The notes under the pieces: generated by a model | Database searches by the model: none | The model's input: only the letters and a program-made list of their open reading frames with translations | Told to the model about the DNA's origin: nothing | Translations under genes and position numbers: made by a program | In this document: piece after piece, positions 4,963 through 11,900 of the stretch | How positions within the stretch are numbered: position 1 is the first letter of the stretch | Layout of the letters: each line of letters begins with the position of its first letter | Assembly (NCBI GenBank): GCA_029051085.1 | Contig: JAIDLK010000070.1 | Span: 1-15,879 of the forward strand | Length of the DNA stretch: 15,879 bases | Source of the DNA: Alphaproteobacteria bacterium | GTDB taxonomy: Bacteria > Pseudomonadota > Alphaproteobacteria > Rs-D84 | Direction of reading: 5' to 3'

Positions 4963-5769
4963 ATGAAAAAAATTTTGCTGATTTTTTCCGCTGTTGCTGT
5001 GGCGTGTCCGGGTATGGCACGCGGGGCCGTTACGATAAAAAAAGCGGCGCCGGTGGCCGCCAAGACCACATCGGCGGTGGAAAGCACGGGCAGTTTGGTG
5101 CCGACAGTATTGGGGCTGGTAAGTGCGGTAAAAAGTCTTGACGCCAAGACCAAGGAATTAACCGCAGAATGTATACCAAGTGCGGCAGAAATCACGTTTG
5201 TAAACAATACTGTAAAGGAATGGGCAAAGACGGGTGCGTCAACCGCGGATGAGGCTGAAAAGGCCCTGGGGATGAAACGCTGTAAAGTGGCGTCCGGCGG
5301 TTATGCGCAACAGGTGGAAATAAACGCCGGTGAAGCGGATGATTTTATTTGTACCGACTGGTTCGATGGTGCAGGTAATACCGGCATGATATGGGAAAAA
5401 TATCCAATGGCGGCCAAGGCTACTTATTGTGCGGATGGGTCGTTCGAGTGCGGCAACTCGCAAAAGAAAACAGTTTCAAATATATATAACGTATTTAATT
5501 TAATTGATTTTGGGGTTGAGGACTATACCGCAAGCGAGGCAAAAATGGCAAGTCAGCTGCTGGCAAAAATAGAAAAGTGCTCGGATGCGAAGCTTAGTGC
5601 CGCCAAGCGTGCCATGTGGGGCGAATTTTTGGTTAACACAATCAGTGGCGTCGGCCAGTCAACCAATACCGGTGCAATCATGCAGTCGGTGGGAAGTATT
5701 TCGCAGAGCGGATTGGGCGGGGGAATATCGTCCTTGTCTGGATTGGCGACTCAGTTGCTGGATAAATAA
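4963..5769 (+). CDS. Secreted protein of unknown function
   Basis: A 268-residue protein with a Sec signal peptide (MKKILLIFSAVAVACPG, cleavage probably near RGA at 21-23). The mature part opens with an Ala/Lys/Thr/Val-rich stretch, then has helical segments and six cysteines (AECIPS, KRCKV, FICTDW, TYCADG, FECGNS, EKCSDA), an even number compatible with disulfides in the periplasm. The C-terminal 35 residues are Gly/Ser/Gln-rich (SVGSISQSGLGGGISSLSG) and probably flexible. No enzyme motif seen and no family recognised. It stands alone, with a strong promoter at 4916-4943 and a terminator at 5772, so it may be abundant. A longer frame from 4888 would put residues before the signal peptide and run over the promoter, so ATG 4963 is chosen. 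Confidence 0.8.
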   Translation: MKKILLIFSAVAVACPGMARGAVTIKKAAPVAAKTTSAVESTGSLVPTVLGLVSAVKSLDAKTKELTAECIPSAAEITFVNNTVKEWAKTGASTADEAEKALGMKRCKVASGGYAQQVEINAGEADDFICTDWFDGAGNTGMIWEKYPMAAKATYCADGSFECGNSQKKTVSNIYNVFNLIDFGVEDYTASEAKMASQLLAKIEKCSDAKLSAAKRAMWGEFLVNTISGVGQSTNTGAIMQSVGSISQSGLGGGISSLSGLATQLLDK

Positions 5770-5771
5770 AC

Positions 5772-5795
5772 AAAATCCGCCGAATGGCGGATTTT
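5772..5795. terminator. Bidirectional Rho-independent terminator
   Basis: AAAATCCGCC (5772-5781), loop GAAT, GGCGGATTTT (5786-5795), followed by TTTAATTTTT on the plus strand and by a T-containing GTTTATTTAT on the minus strand. It sits between the converging genes at 4963 and 5796, two bases from the first stop codon and touching the second. Confidence 0.85.
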
Positions 5796-6284
5796 TTAAT
5801 TTTTGTAATAGCTTTTGTCGGAGCATGAAAATGTTCCGGTTTCGTCTTTTATTTCGGTGCCGGCCGGCATATAGCATTCGGTGATACTCTGGGCGCCGGG
5901 TGCGTCGGTTGTGCCATATATTCCGCCGGACGCAGGGCATCGTGTGCAGGTCGGAATTGTGGAGGCGTATTTCTCCACCTTTCCGTAATATCCTTTGGGG
6001 CACACGTTATAATGTAGTGTTTCACAGCTGCAATCAAGAAATCCAAGACGGCTTTCCGGACAAATTGTTGCCAATAGCTGTTCGGTCACCGCTACATATC
6101 CGCTTTGTTCAGAATAGGTTTTTGTATTCGGGCAATTATTACATACGTTCGCGCAATCGCTAAGCTCCGCGCTGTATCCGTTCGGGCATGTGATGTTGGT
6201 GCATGTCTTGGTGCCCAATGCTTGTACCTCGCAGATATGTGTGGATAATATTATAATTCCACCGACCAGAATGTATTTTTTCAT
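5796..6284 (-). CDS. Cysteine-rich secreted protein (PAGT family, paralogue 1)
   Basis: A 162-residue protein with an N-terminal signal segment (MKKYILVGGIIILSTHI) and about 13 cysteines afterwards. Motifs include CTNITCPNGYSAEL, CPKGYYGKVE, CTRCPASGG and the C-terminal block ECYMPAGTEIKDETGTFSC ending SYYKN. The C-terminal block is shared with the gene at 8605 (DCYIPAGTNMSDSSGIFTC, ending TYYSN), so the two are paralogues. The CP-x-GYYG ... CxxCP pattern resembles short Cys-rich, growth-factor-receptor-like repeats; a surface or adhesive role is only a guess. ATG 6284 follows AAGGGG at good spacing; the upstream in-frame ATG at 6311 lies in the terminator tail. It is preceded by a structured RNA and terminator (6312-6546). 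Confidence 0.8.
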   Translation of the reverse strand: MKKYILVGGIIILSTHICEVQALGTKTCTNITCPNGYSAELSDCANVCNNCPNTKTYSEQSGYVAVTEQLLATICPESRLGFLDCSCETLHYNVCPKGYYGKVEKYASTIPTCTRCPASGGIYGTTDAPGAQSITECYMPAGTEIKDETGTFSCSDKSYYKN

Positions 6285-6310
6285 GATTTCCCCTTTTGGT
6301 TTTTTTTGCA

Positions 6311-6337
6311 TGAATAAAAACCGCCAAAATCTGGCGG
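6311..6337 (-). terminator. Intrinsic terminator between leader RNA 1 and its gene
   Basis: On the minus strand CCGCCA (6332-6337) and TGGCGG (6321-6326) close a 5-nt loop, followed directly by TTTTTATTC. The T-run ends only about 27 nt before the ATG at 6284, so there is hardly room for another promoter. Transcription of the gene from the upstream promoter must pass this terminator. Confidence 0.8.
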
Positions 6338-6546
6338 TCGGGGACTAGAAAAATCATAATACTGAATGACCTTGCCGGCCTTTACGCGTGTGCGCTGTGG
6401 TATAGCCGACAAATCCCCGGCCGGTTTGGTATGGTCGGGATTTGCGAACGTAAAACACGCCCGCATTTGCGGATTTCAATGCGCGACCGCGCACTGCAGT
6501 ATTACGGGATTTTCTAGGTCCCCGAACCAACATGCCTATTGATTCA
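6312..6546 (-). ncRNA. Structured leader RNA 1 (candidate attenuator or riboswitch)
   Basis: RNA of about 235 nt read on the minus strand. The 5' hairpin P0 is GAATCAA/TTGGTTC (6524-6545), with a U-G pair. The long closing stem P1 pairs GTCCCC (6518-6523) with GGGGAC (6340-6345), ATTTTCTA (6509-6516) with TAGAAAAAT (6346-6354) and CAGTATTA (6497-6504) with TAATACTG (6357-6364) (plus-strand letters), with an asymmetric internal loop. P2, directly next to P1, is an 8-bp hairpin at 6477-6496. Inside lies another stem, CAAATCCC 6412-6419/GGGATTTG 6437-6444. A terminator closes the RNA. The same plan recurs at 9225-9470, with compensatory changes in P0, P1 and P2. G-U pairs favour the minus strand. 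Not recognised as a known family; a 6S-like or other sRNA is the alternative. Confidence 0.75.
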
Positions 6547-6552
6547 AGTAAA

Positions 6553-6581
6553 AGTATAGTTCATAGTCGGATTAAACGCAA
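6553..6581 (-). promoter_or_regulatory. Promoter of leader RNA 1
   Basis: Minus-strand TTGCGT (6576-6581), 17 bp, TATACT (6553-6558). The 5' hairpin of the RNA starts about 7 nt downstream, right where transcription should begin. The copy before leader RNA 2 has the same -10 and the same spacer length. Confidence 0.7.
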
Positions 6582-6622
6582 TATTTTTAACGAATGCCTG
6601 TAATATTGTGTGTTTTTTCTGC

Positions 6623-6651
6623 TTTACTCATGGTGCTAAAAATCGTATAAT
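6623..6651 (+). promoter_or_regulatory. Promoter of the OmpA-domain lipoprotein gene
   Basis: TTTACT (6623-6628), 17 bp, consensus TATAAT (6646-6651). The leader of about 25 nt contains AAAGGA at 6668-6673, placed 7 nt before the ATG. It is divergent from the leader RNA 1 promoter; the two -35 elements are about 40 bp apart. Confidence 0.65.
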
Positions 6652-6680
6652 AAAAGCAATAATATACAAAGGAAACGGGG

Positions 6681-8309
6681 ATGAAAAACAAATCTGTCGT
6701 ATCAACGTGGATTATTGCGCGCATGATGGCGCTGGCGTCGGTAACAATGCTTGGGGCATGTGCGGGGATGCGTGGCGATGATGTTCAGTACATGACAACG
6801 GCGGCGACACCAACTGTTGATTATGTGGAGTCTTTGGATGTTTATTCCGCCCCGCACAAGGATTCTTTTCTGAACCAACTGGCGATGAATTATCGCTCGT
6901 ATGCAATTTATAATGCCCGGACCAGTGGTTATGCCGATATGGGGGAATTGTTTGCACAGAAGGCAGTGGCCGCATTTTCCGGTGAATTGCCGTTCCCGGA
7001 AACTTTGTCAAACTGGCCGGTTGAAGATGAACAGACGGCATTTGAACTCAGTTCTGCATATAATGAATTGATGAATGAGCTGATGAACGATGCAAGTGAA
7101 AATAATCCCGAACTGGCGGCGGAGGCACAGGCTAAATTTGATTGCTGGCTGTCGGCGGCGGCGTCCGGTCAGAAATCAACGGCCCGCGAATGTCGTACGC
7201 GTTTTAATAAAACGATGACCGCATTGCGTGATTGTCGTGGTGGCAAAATTGTATCTGCGCGCCCGTCAAAAGCGACCACTACGACCACCACCGAAACGAC
7301 AGTTGTTGAAAAGTCTGCGCGCCGTGCAGATGCACAAACATATTATCCGGAAACGCGCAATATGGGCGCTATGACAGGGACAGGGCGTACTCGCGAGGGG
7401 GTTATTATTGTAAACAATGTCAATGTGCCGGAGCATTTGATTAACCCTGTGCCGGTTCAGCCGATGGTATTTAACCAGAATATCTATGGCGGCGACAAGT
7501 CTATGAGCAACAGCTTAAACAATAACGGTAATGACAGCAGTAAAAAAGAATTTACCCGTACGGCATCTGCCGGTGAAGCGGTGTGGACTGCGGACACGAC
7601 CGGGGCGGCTGTTGCGGGCGGCGCGACTGCAGGCAGGGCATATATTGTTGAGGAGCAGACAACGACGACTACCGCTACCCGTGGTGGAAATGTCTCGGCC
7701 GAAGAAATTCCAATGATTGGTGACGAGCTGGTCAGCCGTGATGAATTTATCAATATGATGATGGCAATGCGTGCCGAATTACAGGCGATAAACGCACGTC
7801 TGGATAAAATTCAGGCCGCCCAGAATGACAAAACCATGATAAAGGTTCAGCAAATTCCGCTGGAACCATCACAGCATATAATGGAAGAGGTCTTTGAAAT
7901 TCATTTCGATTTCAATAAAGCGACAATAAAGCCGGAGTATCAGGAGTTAATTCAAAAACTGGCCGGCGCGACACAGGCAAATAAGAATATAAAGGTGTCT
8001 GTTGTCGGGCATACCGATACATCCGGTTCCAAAGATTATAACTATTCTTTGGGTGGGCGCCGGGCCGAGGCCGTTCAAAACATGCTGATTAAGTATGGAA
8101 TCCCAGCAAGCCAGATTGTTGCGGTGTCCGCAGGCGAAGAAGATTTGGCCGTACCCACACCGGATGGTACGCCGAATGCTCAAAACCGCCGCGTTCGCGT
8201 GGTAAAAGAAGTCTATTCCACAGATAAAGAGCAGGTTGCGGCACCGGTTGCAATTGAAGTAACCGAGGTTTCGGCCGCTGATTGTGGAATGTATGGTTGC
8301 GACCAGTAA
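6681..8309 (+). CDS. OmpA-domain outer-membrane lipoprotein
   Basis: A 542-residue protein with a lipoprotein signal (MLGAC, lipidated Cys27). Residues about 30-200 are an alpha-helical, Cys-containing region of unknown family. A Thr-rich low-complexity stretch follows (ATTTTTTETTVVEKS), then a disordered Asn/Gly/Ala-rich linker with a second Thr run, and a short coiled-coil-like segment (MRAELQAINARLDKIQ). The C-terminus (about 400-511) is an OmpA/Pal/MotB peptidoglycan-binding domain: FEIHFDFNKATIKPEY, GHTDTSGSKDYNYSLGGRRAEAV and NRRVRV. D446 and R461, 15 residues apart, match the Asp/Arg pair that holds diaminopimelate in OmpA. It probably tethers the outer membrane to the cell wall. It is much longer than Pal and has no TolB or Tol genes nearby, so the symbol is left empty. 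A 31-residue tail with two Cys follows the domain. Confidence 0.88.
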   Translation: MKNKSVVSTWIIARMMALASVTMLGACAGMRGDDVQYMTTAATPTVDYVESLDVYSAPHKDSFLNQLAMNYRSYAIYNARTSGYADMGELFAQKAVAAFSGELPFPETLSNWPVEDEQTAFELSSAYNELMNELMNDASENNPELAAEAQAKFDCWLSAAASGQKSTARECRTRFNKTMTALRDCRGGKIVSARPSKATTTTTTETTVVEKSARRADAQTYYPETRNMGAMTGTGRTREGVIIVNNVNVPEHLINPVPVQPMVFNQNIYGGDKSMSNSLNNNGNDSSKKEFTRTASAGEAVWTADTTGAAVAGGATAGRAYIVEEQTTTTTATRGGNVSAEEIPMIGDELVSRDEFINMMMAMRAELQAINARLDKIQAAQNDKTMIKVQQIPLEPSQHIMEEVFEIHFDFNKATIKPEYQELIQKLAGATQANKNIKVSVVGHTDTSGSKDYNYSLGGRRAEAVQNMLIKYGIPASQIVAVSAGEEDLAVPTPDGTPNAQNRRVRVVKEVYSTDKEQVAAPVAIEVTEVSAADCGMYGCDQ

Positions 8310-8324
8310 TTTATACAATAGTAC

Positions 8325-8351
8325 TTGACAAAAAATGTTTGTTGGTATAAT
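8325..8351 (+). promoter_or_regulatory. Near-consensus promoter of the 54-residue gene
   Basis: Perfect TTGACA (8325-8330) and an extended perfect -10 TGGTATAAT (TATAAT 8346-8351). The spacer is 15 bp, shorter than ideal, which the TG extension may compensate. It begins 16 bp after the stop codon of the OmpA-domain gene. Confidence 0.75.
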
Positions 8352-8393
8352 CTGGGCGTGTCAGAGAGATGTTTTTTGAAAGAGGCATTGAAT

Positions 8394-8558
8394 ATGACTG
8401 ATAAGGTAAATGTATTTAACAAAGCTGGTGCTGCGATGCAAAATGCGGCCGGTTATCGTCGTGGAATGGCACGTGTGTATGATTTGGCCAAGGCTTTTAA
8501 GCCGTACGGGATAACATTTGACGGCATGGAAGGATTTCCGGGCCAGAACGAAAAATAA
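8394..8558 (+). CDS. Small protein of unknown function (54 residues)
   Basis: The protein starts MTDKVNVFNKAGAAMQNA and ends GMEGFPGQNEK. It is soluble in character, with no signal peptide or membrane segment. The first 35 residues look helical and basic (YRRGMARVYDLAKAFKPYG); no Cys. ATG 8394 has AAAGAGG (8379-8385) at good spacing. A longer reading from a TTG at 8325 would start inside the -35 box and is rejected. A near-consensus promoter before it and a strong terminator after it frame exactly this frame, which argues for a real and well-expressed gene. No family recognised. The transcript could also act as an RNA. Confidence 0.7.
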   Translation: MTDKVNVFNKAGAAMQNAAGYRRGMARVYDLAKAFKPYGITFDGMEGFPGQNEK

Positions 8559-8579
8559 ACATCTTGTTCAATTTTTCTG

Positions 8580-8606
8580 CATGGGGCGTTTCGCCCCATG
8601 TGTTTT
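8580..8606 (+). terminator. Rho-independent terminator of the small gene
   Basis: Perfect 9-bp stem CATGGGGCG (8580-8588) with CGCCCCATG (8592-8600), loop TTT, followed by TGTTTTATTT. On the minus strand, where the gene at 8605 ends, the stem is followed by CAGAAAAATT, so termination there is weaker. Confidence 0.85.
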
Positions 8607-9201
8607 ATTTGTTGCTGTAATAAGTGTCTGTTGAACATGTAAATATTCCGCTGGAATCACTCATGTTTGTGCCTGCGGGGATATAGCAATCGGTGCCCTG
8701 CGTTTTCCCTGCGCTGCTGGTTGTGGCGGGTGGGAAGCATTGGCTGCAGCCGCTGGTGCCGTTTGTTGACGTGCCGAAATATCCCTTTGCACAGCGGTAT
8801 TCTATTCTTGTACTTTTTGTACCGTCACAGCTGCATGTGGTGACACTGCGTTTTTCGTATCCGGTGCTATGGGTGCCCCATGCGCCGCTACTGCCGCTGC
8901 AACTTTTGCATTTTTGATATATGCCGTTTAGGCATCCGTATCCGATGGTTTCATAGTTGCCTTCGTCCGTGCATTCGCATTGTACAGTAATTGACGGGGT
9001 GCCTGTTTCATCGGTGTTATAGCATTCGCATGTTGTGCCGTTTGTGCAGTGACCATATACTTTCCCGTTTGTGTAGATGCCGTCGCTTGGACATGTTCCT
9101 CCATTCGGATTACATGTTCCAAAGCCCGGAATGGTTAATCCCGTGGCTGTGTACGGCATGATGACGAATGTCAGCGCTATACAGGTTAAGTTTTTTTTCA
9201 T
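8605..9201 (-). CDS. Cysteine-rich secreted protein (PAGT family, paralogue 2)
   Basis: A 198-residue protein with a Sec signal peptide (MKKNLTCIALTFVIMPYTATG) and about 17 cysteines in the mature part, in short CxC and CxxC pairs (CECYNTD, CECTDEG, CKSCSGSSG, CSCDGT, CSQCFPP). It also has many Thr, Gly, Asn and Ser. The C-terminal third (RCAKGYFG, then DCYIPAGTNMSDSSGIFTC, end TYYSN) matches the protein at 5796. Exported, disulfide-rich and probably exposed; function unknown. ATG 9201 follows AAGGGA (9211-9216) by 9 nt. It shares with its paralogue the upstream structured RNA, promoter and terminator, so the pair is probably regulated in the same way. Confidence 0.82.
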   Translation of the reverse strand: MKKNLTCIALTFVIMPYTATGLTIPGFGTCNPNGGTCPSDGIYTNGKVYGHCTNGTTCECYNTDETGTPSITVQCECTDEGNYETIGYGCLNGIYQKCKSCSGSSGAWGTHSTGYEKRSVTTCSCDGTKSTRIEYRCAKGYFGTSTNGTSGCSQCFPPATTSSAGKTQGTDCYIPAGTNMSDSSGIFTCSTDTYYSNK

Positions 9202-9224
9202 GATTTTCCATCCCTTGTTTTGTT

Positions 9225-9253
9225 AAACAAAAACCACCAATATTTTTTGGTGG
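9225..9253 (-). terminator. Intrinsic terminator between leader RNA 2 and its gene
   Basis: Minus-strand CCACCAA (9247-9253) and TTGGTGG (9234-9240) close a 6-nt loop, followed by TTTTTGTTT. The T-run ends about 25 nt before the gene start. It has the same position as the terminator at 6311 but a different stem sequence. Confidence 0.8.
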
Positions 9254-9470
9254 CCGGGAAGTTCAAAAATCATACTTCAAAATGATCCCGCGGCTTTTGG
9301 CGAGGCCTTATGAACGCGGCTTCCCGGCCGCAAGCCGGGATAAAACATGACAGTTCACAAATACATATGTACTGGTGCCATGTTTTTTGTGCATCGGATA
9401 TCAGTGCGATTTGCTCACACTGTTGAAGTATGGGATTTTGAAGTCCCGAATCCTCAGCCCTGAGGATTCA
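9225..9470 (-). ncRNA. Structured leader RNA 2 (candidate attenuator or riboswitch)
   Basis: Homologue of the RNA at 6312-6546, about 240 nt, minus strand. P0 is a perfect 9-bp hairpin GAATCCTCA/TGAGGATTC (9448-9469). P1 (plus-strand letters) pairs TCCC 9444-9447 with GGGA 9256-9259, ATTTTGAA 9435-9442 with TTCAAAAAT 9262-9270, and TTGAAGTAT 9423-9431 with ATACTTCAA 9272-9280, with the same one-sided internal loop (GGG opposite one base). P2 is an 8-bp hairpin (9402-9422) directly next to P1. Further inside are a stem around AACATG/CATGTT and the 6-bp hairpin CCCGGC/GCCGGG. A terminator follows. Ligand or trigger unknown. Confidence 0.75.
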
Positions 9471-9475
9471 AGGAC

Positions 9476-9504
9476 AGTATAGTATTGAAGCGCTTTAAAA
9501 ACAA
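9476..9504 (-). promoter_or_regulatory. Promoter of leader RNA 2
   Basis: Minus-strand TTGTTT (9499-9504), 17 bp, TATACT (9476-9481), followed after 3 nt by CTTGAATC, the start of the RNA. Leader RNA 1 has TATACT, 4 nt, and the same CTTGAATC. Confidence 0.7.
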
Positions 9505-9524
9505 GGATAAAAAGGTAATGAGGC

Positions 9525-11900
9525 TTACTTTACCACCATAAAACGTACTTCTGTGGCGGCGCCCATTTCATCAACCGCGCGCAGTGTGTGTGTGCCAATC
9601 GCAATATCGCGTGTAAATGTTTCGCCGGGCATGCTGGTTCCGATTATATCCCCGTCCAGAAACCAGAATATTTTTGCGTCGGTCATGTCTGTGACGGCGC
9701 GAATTGATATTGTGGCGCTGTCTTGTGTACTCAGGACAACCGTTCGTGTTCCATCTGCCGGTGATGTTATTATCGGGGGCGTTCGTGTGTTGGCAACCAT
9801 ATCCAGATCGCAATCGGGCATATATGGTGGCGGTGTTTTGCGTTTTATGCCCGCACGACCAAACATGTCAAGATATTCGGCGTCCCAGAATTCAAAAACC
9901 TCCATATGTGTTGTGGCAGGATTTGAAGAGCAGGCGCGCAGGCCGGTTTGATTGTCAATAGGTATCGCACGATATACCGAGGATATTTCAATCGGGGATT
10001 TCCCGGGAATGAAATATGCGGGTTGTATGCGAGGGCAATGTGTTCCGGCAATTCCGCCGACGCCGGCGCACATATCTATTTGTGATATGTTTAAATCGTC
10101 GCGCATAAAGTTATTGTCGTGTATGGGGGCCTGGTGGTCGGCGTAATAATTACGTACAACATCGGCCAAGGAAAAGTATATTGGGGCGGCGGTTTTTGCC
10201 CCGGAAAAAGCATTGTTGGGCTGGCCGTCAAAATTTCCAATCCATACAATCAGAACAAAGTCTCCGAATATTCCGGCGGTCCAGGCGTCACGGAATGATG
10301 AAGATGTTCCCGTCTTCCAGTAGTGGCGTAACGGAAGGTTGCGTTTTTTTGCAAATGGAATGTTTTGTTGTGGTGTTGCTTGGCGGCTTAACATATCCAA
10401 TGTCATAAAATATGCCTCTGGGCTAAGCAGAGTGTCCAGATGCGTATCTTCGTCATTTGTGTTTGTGCGGATTTCGCGCCGCGTACCCAGATTTGCCATT
10501 GTTGAATAGATATCAGCCAGTTCCCACATCGAAACCTCGGCGCCGCCCAGTGCGACAGATATGCCGTAATATTCAGGGTTTTTAAGATATGAAACCCCGG
10601 AGCGTGTCAGCAGAGCATGGAAATCGCGGATGCCAATTTGACGAACCAAGTTAATTGCCGGAATATTTCTTGAATGTGTTAAAGCGGCATGGGCCAGTAT
10701 GGGGCCAAAAAATTCATTATCCGCATTTTCCGGGGCATATACGCCGAAATTAACCCGGGCATCTTTTAGCAGTGTCATTGTATGGATAATACCCCGGTCA
10801 ATTGCGGCCGCATATATCAGAGGCTTTAGTGTTGAGCCGGGACTGCGTCTTGCGCGAACGCCGTCGTTTTCGCCGAAAATATCTTTATTAAAATAATCCG
10901 CTGAACCTACATATGCCAATGTTTCCATTGTTTTATAGTTTATAAGTAAGGCTGCGCCGTTAGATACACCGATTGATTTTCGGCGTGCTATCTGTGTTTT
11001 TAGGGCGGATGAAATCTTGTTCTGTAAATCAAGGTCCAGCGTGGTTTTTATTTCTGTCGTGTGCGGGCCGATATTATGCCAATAGCTGCCCCGGCGGGAT
11101 ATTTCGCGATTAACAAAATGCGGGGCGTTAAACGGAAGGTCGCGTACGCCACGCGCCAACAGAGGCATGTGTGCCATTGTGCGCAGCGCATCGTCGTTGC
11201 CATGTGCCGCAATCCAACGCCGGACCAGTTCCGCCCGCATATTCATGACGTTTGCAAGGCCGCCAGGCGTGGATATATTGCGCTTTGTTGGATTTTGCGG
11301 AATTGTTGCCAGTGTGATTGATTCTATGGTTGTTAAGTCTGCGGCGCGTTTTTGAAAAAATATTAGCGATGCGGCGCCTATGCCTTCGATATTTCCGCCA
11401 TATGGTGCAAGGTTCAAGTATGCTTCAAGTATTTCGCGCTTGGAATGAAATGCATCAAGATAAATTGCTGCGGCAATCTGTTTCAGTTTTCCCGCCGGGT
11501 GCTTGGTATTTAAGTTATAACGCAGTCGTGCAACCTGCATCGTTATCGTGGATGCACCCACGGGGCGGGCGCTGCCTTTGAAATAGCCGGCGGCGGCTTT
11601 GACCAAAGATATAGGATTTACCCCCGGGTGCATATAAAAGTATTTGTCTTCATATAAAATTATTGCCCGCGCCGCATCGGGGGCAATTTGGTTTAACGGG
11701 GTATATAGTCTGTATTTGTCATCCCCCCCAAGGGTTAAGCGCAACAATTTGCCATTTCTGTCATAATATGCATGTGAAAAGTGTGTCTGGGCCAATATTG
11801 GCGGAACAATCAGCCACCGCATAATTAAATATGCGGCGGCAATTATAAGGGCGGCGGTCCAAAATTTATGACGCTTTATAAAATCAGTTGTTTTCTTCAT
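9525..11900 (-). CDS. pbpC: Penicillin-binding protein 1C (bifunctional class A PBP)
   Basis: A 791-residue protein. Residues about 14-32 are the membrane anchor. The GT51 glycosyltransferase domain follows, with catalytic E84 in EDKYFYMHPG, then GASTITMQVARL (115-126) and KREILEAYLNLAPYGGNIEG. The transpeptidase domain has SxxK S356-K359 (GSTLKP), SRN 410-412 and KTG 529-531 (WKTGTSSSFRDAW). The C-terminal part with PPIITSPADGT and a FWFLDGD strand is the BiPBP_C domain typical of PBP1C. It polymerises and crosslinks peptidoglycan at the outer face of the inner membrane. Its start lies inside the end of the alpha-2-macroglobulin gene (17-nt overlap), so the genes are co-transcribed and probably translationally coupled. 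Length agrees with the family, and all catalytic motifs are present. Confidence 0.95.
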   Translation of the reverse strand: MKKTTDFIKRHKFWTAALIIAAAYLIMRWLIVPPILAQTHFSHAYYDRNGKLLRLTLGGDDKYRLYTPLNQIAPDAARAIILYEDKYFYMHPGVNPISLVKAAAGYFKGSARPVGASTITMQVARLRYNLNTKHPAGKLKQIAAAIYLDAFHSKREILEAYLNLAPYGGNIEGIGAASLIFFQKRAADLTTIESITLATIPQNPTKRNISTPGGLANVMNMRAELVRRWIAAHGNDDALRTMAHMPLLARGVRDLPFNAPHFVNREISRRGSYWHNIGPHTTEIKTTLDLDLQNKISSALKTQIARRKSIGVSNGAALLINYKTMETLAYVGSADYFNKDIFGENDGVRARRSPGSTLKPLIYAAAIDRGIIHTMTLLKDARVNFGVYAPENADNEFFGPILAHAALTHSRNIPAINLVRQIGIRDFHALLTRSGVSYLKNPEYYGISVALGGAEVSMWELADIYSTMANLGTRREIRTNTNDEDTHLDTLLSPEAYFMTLDMLSRQATPQQNIPFAKKRNLPLRHYWKTGTSSSFRDAWTAGIFGDFVLIVWIGNFDGQPNNAFSGAKTAAPIYFSLADVVRNYYADHQAPIHDNNFMRDDLNISQIDMCAGVGGIAGTHCPRIQPAYFIPGKSPIEISSVYRAIPIDNQTGLRACSSNPATTHMEVFEFWDAEYLDMFGRAGIKRKTPPPYMPDCDLDMVANTRTPPIITSPADGTRTVVLSTQDSATISIRAVTDMTDAKIFWFLDGDIIGTSMPGETFTRDIAIGTHTLRAVDEMGAATEVRFMVVK

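Noticed and set aside
9505..9535. Possible terminator after pbpC (GGTAA/TTACC then TTTTTA on the minus strand)
   Set aside because: Only 5 weak base pairs with an 11-nt loop; too poor to call.
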